DNA of 46,680 bases, from assembly GCF_000740055.1 (NCBI RefSeq), contig NZ_BBJM01000016.1:1-46680 (forward strand), in the 5' to 3' direction. The notes beneath the pieces are model-generated. The model was not told the DNA's origin. It was given only the letters and a program-made list of their open reading frames with translations, and made no database searches. Positions 42,340 to 46,680 of the stretch are shown here, piece after piece (within the stretch, counting starts at the first letter, position 1; each line of letters starts with the position of its first letter). The DNA comes from Secundilactobacillus oryzae JCM 18671. GTDB taxonomy: Bacteria; Bacillota; Bacilli; Lactobacillales; Lactobacillaceae. The position numbers and the translations under genes were made by a program.

Positions 42340-43182
42340 ATGAAGCAATTAAATTTTAAAGGTGAGTCGGTGAGTGAGCTGGGCATTGGGACCTGGAACA
42401 TTGGTGAAGGGGATGCTCGTCAGTCGAGTCAAGAAATTACGGCGATTCAGTACGGTCTTGAGCACGGCATTAACTTCATTGATACAGCGGAGATGTACGG
42501 TGAAGGAAAATCGGAAACGCTAGTGGGCCAAGCAATTCAGCCCTATGACCGGGATAAGTTATTTATCACTTCTAAATTTTACCCGTTTCATGCGACGCCC
42601 AGTTTGATGCGTGCTAGCTTGACGAAGAGTCTGCAACGACTGAAAATTGACTACTTGGATTTATATCTGTTGCACTGGCGAGGGAATACGCCGTTGGTGG
42701 AAACAGTGCAGGGAATGTATGAACTTCAAGCAGAAGGTCTCATCAAGCATTGGGGCGTTTCTAACTTCGACACGAGTGATCTACAGGAATTGATAGAGTT
42801 GCCTCATGGCAAGGACGTTTTCGCAAATGAGGATCTGTATAACTTGCGGTCTCGTGGCATTGAGTTCGATTTATTGCCGTGGCAGGCAGAAAATAATATT
42901 CCGTTTATCGGTTACTCGCCGTTCGGTTCGGGAAATGGCAAGGGGATTGATTCCCCAGAGCTTCGGCAAATTGCCCAAGAGCGTCAAGTAAGTGTGCAAG
43001 CTATTTTGTTAGCTTGGGTCACCCGGCATCATGATGTGCTGAGTATTCCGAAAGCCAGCCAAGTTGAGCACGTTACAGCTAATATTGCCGCAACTGAAAT
43101 TAAATTGACGGCTGAAGAATTGGCACGATTAGATCAAGATTTTCCAGCACCAATAGGTAAACAGGCGTTGGATGTGATTTAG
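42340..43182 (+). CDS. Aldo/keto reductase
   Basis: The 280-residue NAD(P)H-dependent TIM-barrel reductase has DTAEMYGEGKSE (catalytic Asp and Tyr), FITSKFYP (catalytic Lys) and LLHWRG (His). GVSNFDTSDL and the C-terminal SIPKASQVEHV cofactor loop are present. The substrate is unknown; it resembles the glyoxal/2,5-diketogluconate reductase group. GGAGG supports ATG 42340, not the ATG at 42325, which overlaps the ribosome site. Confidence 0.93.
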   Translation: MKQLNFKGESVSELGIGTWNIGEGDARQSSQEITAIQYGLEHGINFIDTAEMYGEGKSETLVGQAIQPYDRDKLFITSKFYPFHATPSLMRASLTKSLQRLKIDYLDLYLLHWRGNTPLVETVQGMYELQAEGLIKHWGVSNFDTSDLQELIELPHGKDVFANEDLYNLRSRGIEFDLLPWQAENNIPFIGYSPFGSGNGKGIDSPELRQIAQERQVSVQAILLAWVTRHHDVLSIPKASQVEHVTANIAATEIKLTAEELARLDQDFPAPIGKQALDVI

Positions 43183-43201
43183 GGGTATCTGGTTATACAA
43201 A

Positions 43202-43233
43202 AAAACACCATTCCGCTTTGGAATGGTGTTTTA
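43202..43233. terminator. Bidirectional terminator
   Basis: AAAACACCATTCC (43202-43214) pairs perfectly with GGAATGGTGTTTT (43220-43232). It is shared by the convergent aldo/keto reductase and NlpC/P60 genes. Confidence 0.85.
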
Positions 43234-43251
43234 AAATTCAGTTTAAATGGT

Positions 43252-43731
43252 TTAGCTAGCAAAGTTAACGGGACGAGCAGAACCAACGTAGTTCCACCAT
43301 GGTGCTTTAACCCGTTCAACGATAACGCCACGATTTTGAGAATCGATCATTTTACCGTTACCAATGTACATCCCAACGTGTGAGATACTGTGCTTGCTAC
43401 CACCGAAGAAGACGAGGTCGCCCTTCTTGATGTTCTTGTAAGAAACCTTCTTGTAGTGGTTGTATTGTGATTGAGCTGTCCGGTGAAGGGTCTTACCAGC
43501 GCCCTTTTTGAAAACGTATTTTGTGAGACCAGAACAGTCAAAACGTGATGGACCAGTAGAACCCCATCCGTAAGGCTTGCCTAATTGCTTCTTAGCAACT
43601 TTATAAGCTTCTGAATAAGATGGCTTAGTGGCTGCTTGTGCGCTTGAGTCACTGTGAAAGTGGCTTGTAACAAGTGCGAGTCCCAAAACAGCTGCAACAG
43701 TTAAGATAAACTTTAAAGCTTTTACTTTCAT
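43252..43731 (-). CDS. Secreted NlpC/P60 peptidoglycan hydrolase
   Basis: The 159-residue protein has a signal peptide (1-33, likely cleavage after AQA) and a bare NlpC/P60 domain. C66 in RFDCSGLT is the nucleophile and H118 in SHVGMYIG the base. It probably cleaves gamma-D-glutamyl-meso-DAP bonds in the wall, consistent with the DAP pathway next door. No LysM or SH3 binding domain is present. ATG 43731 is chosen because the signal peptide begins there, although GGGGAGA is about 13 nt away. A TTG at 43752 would add seven residues and has no site of its own. Confidence 0.92.
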   Translation of the reverse strand: MKVKALKFILTVAAVLGLALVTSHFHSDSSAQAATKPSYSEAYKVAKKQLGKPYGWGSTGPSRFDCSGLTKYVFKKGAGKTLHRTAQSQYNHYKKVSYKNIKKGDLVFFGGSKHSISHVGMYIGNGKMIDSQNRGVIVERVKAPWWNYVGSARPVNFAS

Positions 43732-43890
43732 AATTAGAATAGTTCTCCCCAAATCGTTTTTTTGTTTTTAAGTTTTATTTGTCTGATTCAATGTTAATAG
43801 TGTACCAACTGAACGTTACAGGAGAGTTTCATGAGATTTTCTATTAGATTAATGGCTGTAATAGTTCGTAATGATTCTTATGATGGCAAT

Positions 43891-43915
43891 AAAAAAGACG
43901 GCCTCAAATGCCGTC
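43891..43915 (-). terminator. Terminator of the Ntn-hydrolase gene
   Basis: On the minus strand, GACGGC (43915-43910) pairs with GCCGTC (43902-43897), and six T residues follow. Confidence 0.8.
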
Positions 43916-43966
43916 ATATCAGGTTATTAGAATTGTGTTAAAAAATGAAAACTGGTGAAGAAAAAA

Positions 43967-44917
43967 TTAGTCATTTGGAAAAATAAATGGTGTTTTAGGA
44001 AATTTTTCGACTAAATCGGGTAAAGAAATCGTCTGTAAGCGGTTATTTGTCATCGCTTTGTAATAATAGGTCTGGTCCGTGAGACTCAATATGCTCTCAT
44101 AGTGAGTGTAGTTGTGATTGCTACGTTTCACCTTTTCTGGGTCGCGGGGAATCACGACTTGGTCCAACGTGTTGAACAGCGTTGCCACCGCATTTGAATC
44201 CGTGGTAGGCAAATCATGACCCCAGCGGTTGATGGCTGCGGAGATGAATCGATTTGTAGGCACAGGACCCGTTGGGAGCGCCTGGTCACTAGCGATATAA
44301 GCGCGACTTCTTTGAATCGTTACTTCATTAAAGTCGGGTTGATCTAATTTCAGGAATCGGTTGAGGCGGGCGATGTGGTTTTCTAATTCTGGGGTATTAG
44401 TGAGTACCTGGGTGGCATCTGGTTTGAGGCTCAAGGTCAAACTAGTAGGCTCGAGTACCATGGTTGCACCCGTTTGATCAGTAATAATCCAGTGGAACGG
44501 GTACACCTTATTTTCTCGGAACCAGACGTCCCCAATTAAGGCAATTTTAGGAAGGGCAGTTTGCACTTCCGCAACGGAGCGGTAGTTACCCAACAGCCAT
44601 AAAATGATGTCTTGTGGTGTAAGATTTAGTTTTCTGGGAACAGGGACCTTATGATAAACGGTTCGATTGGGGAAGTATAATTCTGCCACAGCCAGGCCGG
44701 CAGTGTTGAAACCATCACCCATTAAACGGTAGCCATCAATCAGACGACCGCTGCCGAGAATTGCAAATTTAGCGGAATAGTTTGACTGGAATCGCGTACG
44801 CAGGGTTTCACCGGCGGGTAGATAAATGGGTTGCCAAGGGCTCGTTGTTGGAAAATCCATTGTTCGTGCCAATAACTGGTGCTGAGACTGAGTTTGTAGG
44901 GTTAAGCTCGTACACAC
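43967..44917 (-). CDS. Choloylglycine hydrolase / penicillin V acylase family Ntn-hydrolase
   Basis: The 316-residue linear amide hydrolase has an N-terminal cysteine nucleophile. I chose GTG 44917 because it lies 10 nt after AAAGG and makes the product start M-C: C2, R18 and D21 (LARTMDF) then fall exactly at bile-salt-hydrolase numbering, and Met removal exposes the catalytic Cys. An ATG 3 codons earlier (MISVC) would need propeptide cleavage, as in Bacillus penicillin V acylase. ITDQTGATMVLEP and NTP near 175 are family marks. Its substrate could be conjugated bile salts, penicillin V or N-acyl-homoserine lactones; sequence alone cannot decide. Confidence 0.88.
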   Translation of the reverse strand: MCTSLTLQTQSQHQLLARTMDFPTTSPWQPIYLPAGETLRTRFQSNYSAKFAILGSGRLIDGYRLMGDGFNTAGLAVAELYFPNRTVYHKVPVPRKLNLTPQDIILWLLGNYRSVAEVQTALPKIALIGDVWFRENKVYPFHWIITDQTGATMVLEPTSLTLSLKPDATQVLTNTPELENHIARLNRFLKLDQPDFNEVTIQRSRAYIASDQALPTGPVPTNRFISAAINRWGHDLPTTDSNAVATLFNTLDQVVIPRDPEKVKRSNHNYTHYESILSLTDQTYYYKAMTNNRLQTISLPDLVEKFPKTPFIFPND

Positions 44918-44992
44918 AGAAATCATCCCTTTAACTTTATTTCCTATAGTATAGTTCATTTTTGAGAAATTTCGCGGAATCTTTGCTAATCG

Positions 44993-45021
44993 TTCACGGA
45001 AATCCTGGAATAGGTTATAAT
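44993..45021 (+). promoter_or_regulatory. Promoter of the small membrane protein gene
   Basis: TTCACG (44993-44998), 17 nt, then TATAAT (45016-45021). It lies 35 nt before the ATG. Confidence 0.6.
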
Positions 45022-45055
45022 GACAATACTATGAAGTAAGAAGGGGTACGGGACA

Positions 45056-45673
45056 ATGAAATCAGCTTGGAACTTGATTGGCATGGGACTATGGTTACTT
45101 TTGCTAATCTACTTAATTTGGATGGTGCACGATATGCGAGTCCGACGCTTGAAATTAATTGTGACGGAAAAGCGCAGTTTTTCGTGGCACAATCTAACCA
45201 TTTCAGCAATTGAGCTGGTCGTTTTCTTGTTGGGATTGTGGGGGATGAGTTACGCCACTTTCTTCCAGGATGTTTCCAAGCTTGATAAAGCGCGGGTAAC
45301 GGAGTCCTACCAGTATGAGCCGATGGTTTTAAATGCTGAGGAGGATCCTGCCGTGTATGTCACGGTTAAGACTGGAAACGGTCGTCATCCAATTCAACAC
45401 TACACATACTTTACCAAGGGTGAACGCTATCAGGTGACGAGTGAGGACGCAACGATTACGATGGGTAACCATCCGATTAATGTGGCCGCGAGTGCCTACA
45501 AGTGGGATACAAAGCGTGTGAAGTACATGGATCGTCGCTATCAACAAGCGTGGGTCGGTGTGGTGGAAACCACGTATAAGAAGACATTCTGGAACGGTAT
45601 TGGTTTGCACGCCGGCCGGTTGGCAAATCGCTTTACCGTGATCCGAATTCCGGATAAGTCGTTTATGCAGTGA
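45056..45673 (+). CDS. LVIS_2131-like two-helix membrane protein
   Basis: The 205-residue protein has two transmembrane helices (about 8-26 and 48-68) with a short basic loop between, then an extracellular domain of about 135 residues with no cysteine and no catalytic motif I recognise. It resembles the Lactobacillaceae family named after L. brevis LVIS_2131, whose function is unknown. GAAGGGG precedes the ATG. The gene has its own promoter, and a long hairpin RNA region and terminator follow. Confidence 0.7.
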   Translation: MKSAWNLIGMGLWLLLLIYLIWMVHDMRVRRLKLIVTEKRSFSWHNLTISAIELVVFLLGLWGMSYATFFQDVSKLDKARVTESYQYEPMVLNAEEDPAVYVTVKTGNGRHPIQHYTYFTKGERYQVTSEDATITMGNHPINVAASAYKWDTKRVKYMDRRYQQAWVGVVETTYKKTFWNGIGLHAGRLANRFTVIRIPDKSFMQ

Positions 45674-45697
45674 GTATGCCTTCAATAGGCGATTAGA

Positions 45698-45766
45698 CCT
45701 TGAGCACTAACGGTGGACAACGGAAGCGGAGCTTGCTTCGCGTGTTGTTCATGGTTAGGCGCAAGG
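45698..45766 (+). ncRNA. Long imperfect hairpin in the 3' region (candidate sRNA or structured UTR)
   Basis: Four consecutive helices stack into one rod: CCTTG/CAAGG (45698-45702 with 45762-45766), CTAAC/GTTAG (45707-45711 with 45754-45758), GGACAAC/GTTGTTC (45715-45721 with 45744-45750) and GAAGC/GCTTC (45723-45727 with 45735-45739). A terminator lies 42 nt downstream. No ORF is credible here, and I found no match to a known RNA class. Confidence 0.4.
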
Positions 45767-45807
45767 GTTGGCCTCATGGAGCCCGTTTAATGAAGTAGAC
45801 TGTAAGC

Positions 45808-45848
45808 AAAAGGAGGACCACGACAAATTCTGTCGTAGTCCTCCTTTT
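45808..45848. terminator. Strong bidirectional terminator
   Basis: 18-nt arms (45808-45825 and 45831-45848) pair with a single mismatch and have T/A runs at both ends. It separates the membrane protein/RNA unit from the convergent VanX-like gene. Confidence 0.9.
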
Positions 45849-45860
45849 TACTGTCTTCAA

Positions 45861-46421
45861 TTAATCTAATTGATACTCGTTTGGATCCGCAGCTGCTGGA
45901 CCATAACTATCCATATCTGAGTCACGATAATCCCACCACTCATTCTCATAACCATTGAAGCCAGCTACCGACATCGTATGGTGCAAGATATTATAGTTAC
46001 GTTCTTGTTCTGGTGTGTGAGGCGCATCTCTGTGCGCAGCTTCTGAGAAGTCATCAAATGGCGTTGGCATTTCTAGTTCGTTGCCAGCCATATCCGTTAA
46101 GGTTAGGTCAAAAGTGACCCCTTTTTGATGCGAGAAATTCGGATTGGGTTTAGCAACGAAGGTTGGATCAGGATAGACCTCGAACAGCCGCTCCTGCGCA
46201 GCTACCGGGCGATAAGCATCCCAAATTTTCAGTCGATATCCTTGTTCCTTCAATAGCGCACTCGCTTTGGCAAGCTTTTTAACTGTGCCAGTTCGGGCAA
46301 TCGCTGTCGTGAAATCGTAGATGACTTGGGTGGTAAAATTATTGGTTGTGGCGTAACGCAAATCGACAATAATATCTGGATCTGCTGCTTGTACATTCAT
46401 AAATTCAGCATTTTTTGTCAT
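45861..46421 (-). CDS. VanX-like D-alanyl-D-alanine dipeptidase (M15D)
   Basis: The 186-residue cytoplasmic zinc dipeptidase has DLRYATTNNF (20-29), WDAYRP with R71, and SHQKGVTFDLTL with ligands H98 and D105. The third motif is EWWDY (161-165): E161, the catalytic base, is kept, but the third zinc ligand, His in the VanX motif EWWH, is D164. In many lactobacilli such enzymes take part in wall turnover and D-lactate-ended precursor metabolism; there is no vanRSHA cluster here. GGAGG supports ATG 46421, not the in-frame start at 46478. Confidence 0.88.
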   Translation of the reverse strand: MTKNAEFMNVQAADPDIIVDLRYATTNNFTTQVIYDFTTAIARTGTVKKLAKASALLKEQGYRLKIWDAYRPVAAQERLFEVYPDPTFVAKPNPNFSHQKGVTFDLTLTDMAGNELEMPTPFDDFSEAAHRDAPHTPEQERNYNILHHTMSVAGFNGYENEWWDYRDSDMDSYGPAAADPNEYQLD

Positions 46422-46571
46422 GGGGTAACCTCCAAGCACATTATGTATCAGTATAGCGAATCGTTGATTTATAAGCAATGAATGCGCTTAATCAAACGCG
46501 AAATTTAACGATTAGTGAAAAAAGTTACAAATATTCTAAGAAATTTCATATAAAATTGGCAAATTACAAGT

Positions 46572-46680
46572 TTAATCCGAACAAGCCCGGAATCTTTCAA
46601 TGGCAGTCTGTTGATGATGTATTTTTAATGGTCGTTGATTAATTAGTTCAAGTGCTGCTAGGATCTCATCAGTCGTTACT
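46572..46680 (-). CDS. C-terminal end of a probable transposase (partial, runs off the window)
   Basis: The last 35 codons of a minus-strand frame enter from the right edge: TDEILAALELINQRPLKI followed by a tail ending RFRACSD. The IN-RPLK pattern with a helix before and a short tail after resembles the C-terminus of rve/DDE transposases of IS30-like elements. It is not the same sequence as the IS30 transposase at 19.3 kb. No terminal repeat can be confirmed because the other end is outside. Confidence 0.45.
   Translation of the reverse strand, partial: VTTDEILAALELINQRPLKIHHQQTAIERFRACSD

Noticed and set aside
43831-43941. 36-codon plus-strand ORF (MRFSIRL...) with AGGAGAG upstream
   Set aside because: It runs straight through the minus-strand terminator hairpin of the Ntn-hydrolase gene and has no promoter or recognisable composition, so the ribosome-site match is probably chance.
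107-46428. Many open frames of 60-150 codons opposite or out of frame with the genes listed, for example 718-1017, 3844-4137, 14268-14585, 22969-23439 and 36741-37058
   Set aside because: They overlap genes with clear family motifs, lack ribosome sites and have shadow-type composition.
1-46680. CRISPR arrays, tRNA or rRNA genes, replication origin, prophage
   Set aside because: No regularly spaced repeats, cloverleaf or ribosomal RNA signatures, DnaA-box clusters or phage structural genes were seen on reading.

Overview
The window looks like a chromosomal segment of a low-to-mid GC lactic acid bacterium (Lactobacillaceae, plantarum/brevis-like). The evidence is strong AGGAGG ribosome binding sites, tRNA-Ile-type T-box leaders, a lysine riboswitch, a CcpA/CodY-style regulatory landscape, an IS30-family element, a bile-salt-hydrolase-like enzyme and a complete acetyl-branch meso-diaminopimelate pathway. 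No rRNA, tRNA, CRISPR array or prophage was seen.

Layout. 1-3.8 kb: a minus-strand pair (YbaK-like deacylase and an HExxH membrane protein), a GntR/UTRA regulator, an RluA-type pseudouridine synthase and a universal stress protein. 3.9-6.2 kb: two tandem lipoate-protein ligase paralogues, each preceded by a perfect catabolite-response core; the first also has a promoter-proximal intrinsic terminator. 6.2-7.4 kb: two unknown overlapping genes and a structured, probably non-coding stretch. 7.4-9.9 kb: an EIIC-like membrane protein divergent from the branched-chain aminotransferase ilvE, with a CodY-like box between them. 9.9-18.9 kb: a methyltransferase-like protein, an XRE regulator, an alpha/beta hydrolase, a YoaK-family protein, an RNase Y paralogue with a probable ATT start, a 5'-nucleotidase, a secreted C39-like protein and an intracellular-type gamma-glutamyltransferase. 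19.2-21.2 kb: an intact-looking IS30-family element abutting a decayed Mga-type regulator. 21.5-25 kb: a Na+/H+ antiporter, an Spx protein whose CxxC is SxxS, and a stand-alone ATP-cone protein preceded by two NrdR-like boxes exactly 31 bp apart.

25-33.4 kb is a peptide-use region: two oligopeptide-binding lipoproteins, each behind its own T-box leader (both read as Ile/ATC), then an M20 dipeptidase, an S9 peptidase and a metallophosphoesterase. 33.5-42.3 kb is the lysine/DAP region: lysC-dapF on the minus strand and dapD(H)-dapL-dapA-dapB-aminotransferase-asd on the plus strand, divergent from interlocked promoters; only the plus operon carries the lysine riboswitch. Together these genes take aspartate to meso-DAP; lysA is not in the window. 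42.3-46.7 kb: an aldo/keto reductase, an NlpC/P60 hydrolase, a choloylglycine-hydrolase-family Ntn enzyme, a small membrane protein followed by a long rod-like RNA hairpin, a VanX-like dipeptidase with an unusual metal-site residue, and the 3' end of what is probably another transposase.

The most novel-looking item is the stand-alone ATP-cone gene under apparent NrdR control. Next are the redox-site-free Spx, the paired Ile T-box/OppA units, the cre-controlled lipoate ligase pair and the unidentified structured RNAs.
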